From Aromatoleum toluolicum (GTDB lineage: Bacteria > Pseudomonadota > Gammaproteobacteria > Burkholderiales > Rhodocyclaceae): 64,000 bases of DNA. The stretch covers positions 1-64,000 of the forward strand of contig NZ_WTVS01000010.1 in assembly GCF_012911005.2 (NCBI RefSeq), in the 5' to 3' direction. The position numbers and the translations under genes are program-made. Of the stretch, positions 50,149 to 59,500 are shown in pieces; position 1 is the stretch's first letter, and each line of letters begins with the position of its first letter. The notes beneath the pieces were generated by a model. That model worked only from the letters and a program-made list of their open reading frames with translations. It had not been told where the DNA came from and made no database searches.

Positions 50149-50167
50149 CGTTCAGGACTCCGGAAGG

Positions 50168-50848
50168 TCAGCGGATGATGGCGATGTGCGACTGCAACCA
50201 TTTCACCAGACGCGAAAGGGTAAAGCAGATGATGAAATAGACGACCGCGACGGTCGTGTACATCTCGACCGGGCGCAGGTCGCGCTGGGTGATCTTGTCG
50301 GCCGCGCCGAAAAAGTCGGTGGCGCCGATCGCATACACCAGCGACACGTCCTGGAACAGGATGATGGTCTGGGTCAGCAGCACCGGCAGCATGTTGCGGA
50401 AGGCCTGCGGCAACACCACGTAGCGCATCGCCTGGCCATAGGTGAAGCCCAATGCGTAGCCCGCGCCGACCTGCCCGCGCGGCACCGACTGGATGCCCGA
50501 GCGCATGATCTCGGAGTAGTACGCGGCCTCGAAGATCGTGAAGGTGAAGTAGGCCGAATTCGCCGCGCCGATGGGGATCTGCTTGCCGGTGATCATCTGC
50601 AGCACCAGCGGCAGGATCAGGTAGAAGGCGAGGATCACCTGCACCAGCGGCACGCTGCGGAATATATTGACGTAGCCGGCGGCGAACCACTGCAGCGGCG
50701 TGATCGAGGACAGGCGCATCAGCGCGAGCACCGTGCCGATGAGGATGCCGCCGATCATGGCGGTGACGGTGACCTGCAGCGTGTAGCGCAGGCCCTCGGC
50801 GAGGAAGGCCCAGTTCTGGACGATGACGGAGAAGTCGAAGTCGCTCAT
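50168..50848 (-). CDS. gltK: Glutamate/aspartate ABC transporter permease GltK
   Basis: This 226-residue inner-membrane permease has about five membrane segments and the HisM-type EAAYYSEIMRSGIQSVPRGQ coupling-helix motif. It pairs with GltJ. It lies 13 bp after gltJ. Confidence 0.92.
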   Translation of the reverse strand: MSDFDFSVIVQNWAFLAEGLRYTLQVTVTAMIGGILIGTVLALMRLSSITPLQWFAAGYVNIFRSVPLVQVILAFYLILPLVLQMITGKQIPIGAANSAYFTFTIFEAAYYSEIMRSGIQSVPRGQVGAGYALGFTYGQAMRYVVLPQAFRNMLPVLLTQTIILFQDVSLVYAIGATDFFGAADKITQRDLRPVEMYTTVAVVYFIICFTLSRLVKWLQSHIAIIR

Positions 50849-50861
50849 GTCCGGGGCCTCC

Positions 50862-51599
50862 TCACTTGCTGCCTTTGGTGCCGACGATCAGGCCCGGCAC
50901 GCGCGTGCGGGCCTCGACGAAGGCGAGGATGCGGTTCATGACGAAGGCGAGGACGAAGTAGCACAGGGTCACGACGATCGTGATCTCCAGCACCTGCGAG
51001 GTCTTCTCGATGATCTGCTTGTACTGGAAGTAGAGCTCGAGGATGCCGACCGCGTAGGTCACGGCGGAGTTCTTGAAGATGTTCATCGCCTCCGACGTGA
51101 GCGCCGGCAGCACGATGCGGTAGGCCATCGGCAGGCGCACGTAGCGGTAGGTCTGCCATTCGGTGAAGCCGAGCGCGAGGCCGGCGAAGCGCTGGCCGCG
51201 CGACAGCGAGTTGATGCCGGCCTTGACCTGCTCGGCGATGCGCGCGGCGGTGTAGAGGCCGAGGCCGACGATCGCGATGACGAAGTAGGGCAGGTCCTGC
51301 TTCATCCACAGGCCGATGTTCTCCGGCACCAGCTCGGGCACGACGAAGAACCACATGAAGAGCTGGACGATCAGCGGGACATTGCGGAAGAGGTCGACGT
51401 AGGCGTCGCCGAGGCCGACGAGCCAGCGCTTCGGGGTCGTGCGCATGACGCCCAGCACCGAGCCGAGGATCAGCGCGACGACGAGCGAGGCGAGCGACAC
51501 GAAGGTGGTCCAGCCGAGGCCGGACAGGATCCAGTCGTAGTACTTGAGACCGTCGTCGGTCTCCTGGAAGAAGAACATCCAGTCCCAATGGTAGTTCAT
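50862..51599 (-). CDS. gltJ: Glutamate/aspartate ABC transporter permease GltJ
   Basis: This 245-residue permease has the opening YDWILSGLGWTTFVSLASLVVALILGSVLGVM and the coupling motif AARIAEQVKAGINSLSRGQR. It forms the heterodimeric channel with GltK. Confidence 0.92.
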   Translation of the reverse strand: MNYHWDWMFFFQETDDGLKYYDWILSGLGWTTFVSLASLVVALILGSVLGVMRTTPKRWLVGLGDAYVDLFRNVPLIVQLFMWFFVVPELVPENIGLWMKQDLPYFVIAIVGLGLYTAARIAEQVKAGINSLSRGQRFAGLALGFTEWQTYRYVRLPMAYRIVLPALTSEAMNIFKNSAVTYAVGILELYFQYKQIIEKTSQVLEITIVVTLCYFVLAFVMNRILAFVEARTRVPGLIVGTKGSK

Positions 51600-51690
51600 G
51601 CGAACTCCCCTCCCTGGGCGGCGCGCGGGCGCCGGCTTGTTCGGATGTCGGGGCGCGGCGGCCGGACACGGGCCGCCGCGCGCGGGCCGC

Positions 51691-52587
51691 TTACTCGACG
51701 CCCTTGTCGGTCGGGTTCTGGAACGCGGCCTTCACCGCCGGGCTCATCGGGAAGTTGAGGTTCACGTTGCGCGGCGGGATCGGGTTCATGAACCACTTGG
51801 CGTACAGCTTCTCGGCTTCGCCCGACTTCATCAGGCCGGTGAGGGTCTTGTCGACCATGGCCTTGAGCGGCGCGTCGTCCTTGCGCATCATCACCGCATA
51901 GGGCTCGTCGCGCAGCGAGGGGCCGACGATCTCGAAGTTGGCCGGGGTCTTGGAACTGGCGATGAGGCCGGCGAGCAGGATGTCGTCCATCACGAAGGCG
52001 GCGGCGCGGGCGCTCTCGACCATCAGGAAGGAGTCGGCGTGGTCCTTGCCGTAAATGTTCCTGACGTCGATCGTCTTGCCCTTCTCGTTCTGCTTGATGA
52101 GCTGGTCTGACGTGGTCCCGGTGGTCGTGACCACGGGCTTGCCGTTGAGGTCGCCGATGTCCTTGACGCCGGAGTCCTTGCGCACCGCCATGCGCACGCT
52201 GGTGATGAAGTAGGCGACGCTGAAGCCGACCTGCTGCTGGCGTGCGACGCTGTTGGTCGTCGAGCCGCACTCGAGGTCGATCGTTCCGTTCTGCATCAGC
52301 GGGATGCGGTTCTGCGAGGTCACCGCCTGGTAGTTCACCTGCAGGCTGGACATCTTGAGCTCGGCCTTGATCGCATCGACGACCTTCCCGCACAGGTCCA
52401 TCGCATAGCCGATGGGCTTCTGGTTCGCGTCGAGGTAGGAGAAGGGCACCGAGGACTCACGGTGGCCGATCGTGATCGCGCCGGAATCCTTGATTTTCTG
52501 CAGCGTGCCGGTGAGCTGGGCATGGGCGGGCGCGGCGAGACCGGCGATGGACAGGCACAGGGCGACGGCGGTGAGTGACTTGCGCAT
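51691..52587 (-). CDS. gltI: Glutamate/aspartate ABC transporter substrate-binding protein
   Basis: From ATG 52587 it has 298 residues and a clear signal peptide (MRKSLTAVALCLSIAGLAAPAHA). The mature family-3 binding fold contains ITIGHRESSVPFSYLD, LECGSTTNS, VVTTTGTTSDQLIK and YAVMMRKDDAPLK. GGAG lies 7 bp before the ATG; a frame extending to 52887 lacks support. It is the first gene of the operon and 91 bp separate it from gltJ. Confidence 0.93.
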   Translation of the reverse strand: MRKSLTAVALCLSIAGLAAPAHAQLTGTLQKIKDSGAITIGHRESSVPFSYLDANQKPIGYAMDLCGKVVDAIKAELKMSSLQVNYQAVTSQNRIPLMQNGTIDLECGSTTNSVARQQQVGFSVAYFITSVRMAVRKDSGVKDIGDLNGKPVVTTTGTTSDQLIKQNEKGKTIDVRNIYGKDHADSFLMVESARAAAFVMDDILLAGLIASSKTPANFEIVGPSLRDEPYAVMMRKDDAPLKAMVDKTLTGLMKSGEAEKLYAKWFMNPIPPRNVNLNFPMSPAVKAAFQNPTDKGVE

Positions 52588-52998
52588 GAACGGACTCCAC
52601 TTGTGTTGGTTCGGAAATGCGGAGGACGGCTCTATTGCCCGGTCAGGCAGGGGCAGCCGGCGGGTGACGGCCGCCCGCGTCCATCGTAAGGCATGGCGCA
52701 GCGCGCGGGCATAGGGATCAACCCGAGTCCCCGCTCGTGCGCGCCGCCGGGCGGATTTACACATTGTAACCGGCACGCACACCATGTCCGCGGCATTGTA
52801 TGGACAGCCTGCCGGGGGAGGCTGCCGCGCCGCGGACGCAGCAGCGGATTGCCGGCCCGGACGCGATGGACGGTTGTCGGGGAACACGTGACGGAACTCC
52901 TTCGAACGGGAGCGTGCTTCAAATATAGTTCAGCAGCGGAGGCGCGCGCCAGATCGCGTAACGGCGGGCCTTGCGACGATTCGGCATGGAGGACGGCG
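52588..52998. other. 411-bp region between divergent gltI and the WD40 gene
   Basis: Two TACAAT boxes occur on the minus strand near 52765 and 52793 and might serve gltI, but neither has a good -35. On the plus strand TTCGAA-17 bp-TATAGT lies close to the WD40 gene (next entry). The region stays open in the WD40 frame from 52693, but its codons do not look like a conserved domain. Confidence 0.4.
52901..52929 (+). promoter_or_regulatory. Candidate promoter of the WD40 gene
   Basis: TTCGAA (52901-52906) and TATAGT (52924-52929) are 17 bp apart. If used, transcription begins near 52936, which would rule out starts upstream of that point and support GTG 52999. Confidence 0.3.
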
Positions 52999-55257
52999 GT
53001 GGCATCATCCCCTGATGGCGTGATCTCGGAACTGCTGCAGGACGAGCGTCCCGCGGGCGGAAGGGAAGACCGCATCGCCGCCGCGCAGGCACGCGCCGCG
53101 GAACAAGCCGCTCTCGCCCGGCGCATGCGGCGGCGCGCCGTCGGGCTGGGCATCCTCGCCTTCCTGTTGGCGGTCGCGGCCATCGCCGCGCTGGTCGCGC
53201 AGCAGGTCGCGGAACTGCAGCGCCGCCAGCAAGCCGATGTCGTGCTGTCGCTCCAGCTCGTCGCCACGGCCCTGCGCCATCTCGACACCGACCCGGACCT
53301 CGCCGCGCGCGCGGCGTCCGAGGCGCTGCGCCGCACCGCGGACGCCGCGCCCTTCGTGCGCGGCCAGGCCGAGGACGCGGCACGGCGCGCGCTCGACGCA
53401 AGCCGCCTGCGCCTGACGCTGCGCGGACACGCGAACCGCGTGAATGCGATCGCCTTCAGCCCCGACGGGGCGCTCATCGCGTCGGCCGGGCAGGATGGCA
53501 CGGTACGCATCCGCAATGCCGCCGACGGCGCGGCGCCTGTCGAGCTGCACGGACACGAGGGAGAGGCCCGCGATCTTGCCTTCGGCCCGGACGGGAAGAC
53601 GCTCGCATCGGTAGGCGAGGACGGCCGGATCATCCTGTGGGACGCTGCGCGCGGCGAACGGCTGCGCGAGCTGCCGCGCCAGCCGGAGCCCCTCAACGGC
53701 GTCGCGTTCGGGCGGGACGGGGAGATCGTGGCGACGGTGGGGAGGAGCCCGGTCGTGCGGCTGTGGGACGCGGATACGGGCGGCCTGCTCGCGAACCTCA
53801 CCGGCCACAGGGCCCCGCTGCACGCCGTCACCTTCAGTCCCGACGGGCGACACCTGGCGACGGCGGGCGGCGATGCCGTGCTGCGCGTGTGGGACCTGTT
53901 GAGCGGCCGGGCGCTGCATGTGCTCGAAGGCCATGCAGGCGCGGTCCTCGCGCTCGCATTCAGTCCGGATGGGCGCTGGCTGGCGAGCGCGGGCGAGGAC
54001 CACCGGGCGCGCCTGTGGGATGCCGGCAGTGGCGCGCCCGTGCGCGAGCTGCCCGAACAGCCCGACACCATCCGTGCCGTCGCCTTCAGCCCGGACGGCA
54101 GTCTGCTGGCGACCGGAGGTAACGACGGCTCGGCGCGGCTGTGGGACGCGGCAGGCTGCACGCTTCCGACCGGCGAATGCCAGCCGCTCGCGGCGCTCGC
54201 CGCGGAGGGCAACCCCGTGACCGACCTCGCCTTCGACACCGCCGGCGCACGACTCGCGACAACCGGCGCCGACGGCAGCGTGAAGCTGTGGGACATCGCC
54301 TTCGGCCACGCGGGGGCGATCCGCAGCCTCGCCTACAGTCCGGACGGCAGGCGGCTCGCAACGGCTGCAACCGGCACGATCGCCGCCGTGTGGGACATCG
54401 AAAGCGGAAAAATCCGGCACCGGCTCGCGGGGGAGGCGAGCGCCGCATCGCGCGTCGCATGGAGCCCGGACGGCAGTCGCATCGCGACCGCGCAAGACGA
54501 CGGCAGCGCAACGGTATGGGACGCCGCCGGCGAGCGGCCGCCGCTCATGCTGCGCGGGCACACGGGGCGCATAAGTGGCATCGCCTTCAGCACCGACGGG
54601 CACCACGTCGTCACGGCCGGACGCGACGGGATGGTGGGCGTATGGGACGCCGCCAGTGGGGCGCGACGGCTGTGGCTGCGCACCGGTGCGGCCCCGCTGA
54701 ACTGCGTGATCTTCAGCCGCGACGGGCGCAGCGTGCTGACGGCCGGTGCCGACGGCGCCCTCACGGAATGGAAGGCTGCGGACGGCAAGCGGCTGCGCAG
54801 CCTGCAGGAGCGCGGCGACGGGATCCTCGACCTCGCGCTGAGTCCGGACGGCTCGCTGCTCGCGACCGCCGGCACGGACCGCGTCGCGCGCCTGTGGGGC
54901 ATGACGGGCGGAAAGCCGGTGCGCAGCCTCGCGGGTCATGCGGGCGCGATCGGCGCGCTCGCCTTCAGCCCCGACGGCCGCCTGCTCGCGACCGCCGGAC
55001 GCGACCGCAGCGCGCGCGTTTGGGAGATCGCCAGCGGTGCGGAGCGCCTGGTGCTGCCGCCACAGGATGGCGCCGTGAATGCCGTCGCCTTCTCGCCCGA
55101 CGGGCGCCTGCTCGCGACCGGCGGCGACGGCCGGCGCGTGCATTTCCATCCGCTCGACCCGGGGCAAGTCGCGACCGCGCTGCACGAACGCGTCGGCAAC
55201 GGCTTCACGGACGCGGAATGCGCGCGATACCTCAACCGCACCCCCTGTCCGCCCTGA
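52999..55257 (+). CDS. Membrane-anchored WD40 protein with fourteen repeats
   Basis: From GTG 52999, which has GGAGGA 5 bp upstream, it has 752 residues. The N-terminus is a charged helix, then a membrane helix at about 47-67, a helical linker, and fourteen WD40 repeats (about 136-735) marked by AFSPDG and LATAGxD...LWD. Fourteen blades would make two seven-bladed propellers. The tail DAECARYLNRTPCP resembles the end of STAND NTPase-WD40 proteins, and the helical linker is also typical, but the NTPase and effector domains are absent. It may be a separate scaffold or a shortened member. The repeats probably face the periplasm or cytoplasm depending on orientation, which is unresolved. Confidence 0.75.
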   Translation: MASSPDGVISELLQDERPAGGREDRIAAAQARAAEQAALARRMRRRAVGLGILAFLLAVAAIAALVAQQVAELQRRQQADVVLSLQLVATALRHLDTDPDLAARAASEALRRTADAAPFVRGQAEDAARRALDASRLRLTLRGHANRVNAIAFSPDGALIASAGQDGTVRIRNAADGAAPVELHGHEGEARDLAFGPDGKTLASVGEDGRIILWDAARGERLRELPRQPEPLNGVAFGRDGEIVATVGRSPVVRLWDADTGGLLANLTGHRAPLHAVTFSPDGRHLATAGGDAVLRVWDLLSGRALHVLEGHAGAVLALAFSPDGRWLASAGEDHRARLWDAGSGAPVRELPEQPDTIRAVAFSPDGSLLATGGNDGSARLWDAAGCTLPTGECQPLAALAAEGNPVTDLAFDTAGARLATTGADGSVKLWDIAFGHAGAIRSLAYSPDGRRLATAATGTIAAVWDIESGKIRHRLAGEASAASRVAWSPDGSRIATAQDDGSATVWDAAGERPPLMLRGHTGRISGIAFSTDGHHVVTAGRDGMVGVWDAASGARRLWLRTGAAPLNCVIFSRDGRSVLTAGADGALTEWKAADGKRLRSLQERGDGILDLALSPDGSLLATAGTDRVARLWGMTGGKPVRSLAGHAGAIGALAFSPDGRLLATAGRDRSARVWEIASGAERLVLPPQDGAVNAVAFSPDGRLLATGGDGRRVHFHPLDPGQVATALHERVGNGFTDAECARYLNRTPCPP

Positions 55258-55319
55258 GCCGCACTGCGTGCTAAGCTGGACGGCCATGCCGGATTCATTG
55301 CCTGCGGAGCCCGAAGAAG

Positions 55320-56453
55320 ATGCCCAGCCTGCTGCCCCAACCCGATCCCGACGGTTTGCTCGAATACTCGGTCGTGTATACCGACCGCGCGCTCAATCAC
55401 ATGTCGCAGCGTTTCCAGGGCGTCATGCGCGACATCTCGCGCGTGCTGAAGAAGGTCTATGGCGCGCACGCGGCGGTCGTCGTGCCCGGCAGCGGCACCT
55501 TCGGCATGGAGGCGGTCGCGCGCCAGTTCGCGACCGGGAGGAAGTGCCTGGTGATCCGCAATGGCTGGTTCAGCTACCGCTGGACGCAGATCTTCGACAT
55601 GGGCGGAATCCCGTCCGAATGCACGGTGCTGAAGGCGCGACCGGTCGCAGCCGGTCCGCAGGCAGCGTTCGCACCTGCGCCGATCGCCGAGGTCGTCGCG
55701 GCGATCCGCACGCACAAGCCTGATGTGGTGTTCGCCCCGCACGTCGAGACCGCGGCCGGCATGATCCTGCCCGACGACTATCTGCGCGCCGTCGCCGATG
55801 CCGTGCATGAGGTCGGCGGCCTGTTCGTGCTCGACTGCATCGCCTCCGGCACGATCTGGGTGGATATGGCCACGAGCGGCGTCGACATCCTGATCAGCGC
55901 GCCGCAGAAGGGTTGGAGCGCGCAGCCGTGCTGCGCCCTCGTGATGCTGGGCGAGCGCGCGCGCGCGCGGATCGAGGCGACGACCAGCACCAGCTTCGCG
56001 TGCGACCTGAAAAAGTGGCTGCAGATCATGGAAGCCTACGAGAAGGGCGGCCATGCCTACCATGCGACGATGCCGACCGATGCGCTGACCGCGCTGCGCG
56101 ACGTGATGCTGGAGACCGAGGCCTACGGCTTCGACAAGGTGAAGGCGGAGCAGCAGGAGCTGGGCCGGCGCGTGCGCGCGCTGCTCGCCGCACGCGGCTT
56201 CCGCAGCGTCGCCGCACCGGGCTTCGAGGCGCCGGGCGTGGTCGTGTGCTACACGGACGACCCCGAAATCCAGTCCGCGCGGAAATTCATCGCGCAGGGC
56301 CTGCAGACCGCCGCCGGCGTGCCGCTGCAGTGCGACGAGCCGGCGGACTTCCGCAGCTTCCGCATCGGCCTGTTCGGCCTCGACAAGCTGCATGCGGTCG
56401 AGCGCAGCGTGGCCTCGCTGGAAGCAGCGCTCGACGCGATCCGCCCCGCGTAG
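55320..56453 (+). CDS. Class V PLP-dependent aminotransferase
   Basis: This 377-residue enzyme resembles alanine-glyoxylate/serine-pyruvate aminotransferases: VVPGSGTFGMEAVARQF near the start, Asp172 (FVLDCIASG) to hold the PLP ring nitrogen, and Schiff-base Lys197 in SAPQKGWSAQP. The substrate is not clear from sequence alone; a closely related group acts on 2-aminoethylphosphonate. No phosphonate genes are nearby apart from the misnamed phnA, so I give no substrate. Confidence 0.85.
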   Translation: MPSLLPQPDPDGLLEYSVVYTDRALNHMSQRFQGVMRDISRVLKKVYGAHAAVVVPGSGTFGMEAVARQFATGRKCLVIRNGWFSYRWTQIFDMGGIPSECTVLKARPVAAGPQAAFAPAPIAEVVAAIRTHKPDVVFAPHVETAAGMILPDDYLRAVADAVHEVGGLFVLDCIASGTIWVDMATSGVDILISAPQKGWSAQPCCALVMLGERARARIEATTSTSFACDLKKWLQIMEAYEKGGHAYHATMPTDALTALRDVMLETEAYGFDKVKAEQQELGRRVRALLAARGFRSVAAPGFEAPGVVVCYTDDPEIQSARKFIAQGLQTAAGVPLQCDEPADFRSFRIGLFGLDKLHAVERSVASLEAALDAIRPA

Positions 56454-56553
56454 CCGACACGGCCTGACACGACCGCCGCTGTATCCCTGCCTGCCCGGGG
56501 AACTCTCCGAGTTCCTCGGTTACAATTCCTTCCGCATATAACGGGGGAATTGC

Positions 56554-59500
56554 ATGCGGTTCGGAAAGGCAGGATCGAGGGGTTTCGGCGTTGCGCCGGT
56601 GGCGCTCGTCATCGTTCTGGTGGCCGCACTCGGCGGCTACTTCTTCGCCACGCGCGACCGGACGGGCGCGGACGCCGAGGCCGGCAACGTGCCCTTCGAG
56701 GTCGTGGACGGCGCCCCGCGCGAGCTCGACGGATCGCCCGCCCTCGCGCTGTCGTTCAGCCTTCCGCTCGACGCCCGCGGCGATCACGACAAGTTCCTCC
56801 AGGTGCTGGAGATGCCGTCTCCCGCCCACGCGGCAGAAGGTTCGTCGGCGGGCGTGCACTACGAAGAAGAGGAAGACGGAAGCACGACGGCCGGGGTCAG
56901 CAACGCGAGCAGCCGCGAGCCGGTCGACACGGTGACCGAGGGCGGCACGCCGGTCGCGGGCGCCTGGGTCGTCGGCGAAAACCCGCGACTGCTGTTCTTC
57001 CCGCACGTCAAGCCGCAGACCCGCTACGTCGTGCGCGTGTTGGCCGGCCTGCCGGCGAAGGACGGCAGCAAGCTCGATGCGGAAGCGCGCTTCTCGATCC
57101 GCATGGGCACGGTCGCCCCGGCGTTCTACTTCGCCAGCCGCGGCATGGTGCTGCCTGCCGGGCAGAACGGCGGCCTGCCGGTCACGACCGTGAACGTGCC
57201 CGAAGTCGACATCCAGTTCCTCAAGGTCAAGCCGGAGCACCTGTCCGAATTCCTCGACCAGGTCGTGGCCGGTCCGGCCGGCCAGCCGACCCGCGACGCG
57301 TCCGCCGACGCGGAAGGCGGCGAAGCCGACGACGAGGAAAGCTACTACTACGGCGATGCGGGCACCCGCCTCAAGGGCGCCGTCGACGGCTGGCAACTCG
57401 ACCAGCTGCACCGCCTCACGACCAGCGCCTTCATCGGGCGCTTCGTCACCGAACAGAAGTCCGATCGGCGCCGCGTAACCTTCATTCCCGTCGAGGACAT
57501 CCCCGCGCTGCGCGAACCGGGCGTCTACGTCGCGGTGATGTCGCAGCCGAACCGCTTCCGCCACGAGTTCCAGACCACCTATTTCTACGTCAGCGATCTC
57601 GGCCTGCACGTGCGCCAGTACGCCGCCGGAGCCGACGCCTACGTGAGTTCGCTGGCCAGCGGCAAGGCCGTGAGCGGCGCCGAGCTGAGCTGGATCGACG
57701 GCGAAGGCAAGACCCTGGCGCGCGGCGAGACCGACGGCGACGGGCGGGCGAACTTCGCCGAACGCCCCAAAGGCGCGCGCGTGCTGACGGCACGCAAGGG
57801 CGAGCACCTGTCGCTGATCGCCCTCAAGGAGCCGGCGCTCGACCTCGGCGAGTTCGACATCGCCGGCACGCCCTTCGTCCCGGTGCGCCTGTTCGCCTAC
57901 AGCGGACGCAACCTGTACCGCCCGGGCGAGCGCTTCGACGTGTCGGTGATCGCCCGCGACGCCGACGGACGCGCCGTGCCGCCGCAGCCGATCCAGGCCG
58001 CGCTGCGCCGGCCGGACGGCAAGCTGCAATGGACGCGGACGTGGAAGCCGCTCGAACTCGATCCCGGCTACTACACCCAGGCGATCGAGCTGCCGATCGA
58101 CGCCGCGACCGGCTCGTGGGCGCTGGAATTGCGCACCGACCCTGCGGCCAGCACGGCGGCGGCGGTGATGCGCTTCGGCGTCGAGGAATTCCTGCCGGAA
58201 CGGATGAAGCTCGACCTGACCAGCACCGAGGCCAGTCTCGCGGACGGTGCGAGCTGGCGCATCGACGTCAGCGGGCGCTACCTGTACGGCACCCCCGCCG
58301 CCGGCAACAGCCTCGTCGGCGTCGTGAACACCGAGCGCAACCGCAATCCGCTCGCACACAAGCTGCCCGGCTTCGTATTCGGCGATGCGGACGAGGATAC
58401 GGTCAAATCGCGCACCGAGCTGTCGGAAACCGCGCTCGACGACGCGGGCAAGGCGAGCATCGACGTGGATCTCGAACCGGTCGCCGGCCGGCGCTCGCCC
58501 TTCACCGTGCGCGCCACCATCGGCCTGCTCGAGAGCGGCGGCCGGCCGGTCATCCGCAGCATCGAGCGCGTGCATTGGCCCGCGCCGGTGCTGGTCGGCG
58601 TCCGCCCGCTGTTCGTCGGCGCCTATGCGCGCGAAGGCGCCGCGGCGGAGTTCGAAGTGGTGCGCGCCGACACCGCCGCCACCCTCAAGGCGGGCACCGC
58701 GCTGCCGGTGCGGCTGTTCCGCGAGAACCGCAACTACTACTGGCGCTTCGACGACCAGCGCGGCTGGAATTCGGGTTTCACCGAAACCGATGAGCTGGTG
58801 TCGACCACGCAGGTGTCCATGCCCGCCGGCGGCCGCGGCAAGCTCGCGCTGCCGGTCAAGTACGGCCGCTACCGGCTCGAGGTGTTCGACCCGGAAACGC
58901 AGCAGACCGCACGCTACCGCTTCTACGCCGGCTGGTACGCTCAGGACGACGAAACCCGGGGCGTGCGCCCGGACCTCGTCGCGCTGAAGCTGGACAAGGC
59001 GGGCTACGCCGACGGTGAAACGGCGCGCCTGACGATCACCCCGCCGCATGCCGGCGAGGCGCTCGTGACCGTCGAGGGCGACAGGGCGCTGTGGGTGCGC
59101 CGCCTCTCGGTCGGCGCCGACGGCACGACGATCGACATCCCCGTCGACAAGGAATGGAAGCGCCACGACCTGTATGTGTCGGTCATGGTGCTGCGGCCGG
59201 GCAGCAGCGGCGACACGGTCACGCCGGCGCGCGCGCTGGGCCTGATTCACCTGCCGCTCGAACGCAGCCAGCGCAAGCTCGACGTGGCGCTCGAAGCGCC
59301 ACAGAAGATGAAGCCCGAGCAGCCGCTGAAGGTTCGCGTGAAGGTGCCGGAGGCCAAGGGCCAGAAGGCGATGGTCACGCTGTCCGCGGTCGATGCCGGC
59401 ATCCTCAACATCACCGCGTTCAAGAGCCCCGACCCGTTCGGCTTCTTCTTCGCCAAGCTGCGCTACGGCGCCGACGCGCATGACGTGTACGGGCGCCTGA

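Noticed and set aside
52693-52998. Longer start for the WD40 protein
   Set aside because: The extra residues look like random high-GC sequence, a good Shine-Dalgarno precedes GTG 52999, and a candidate promoter lies inside the extension.
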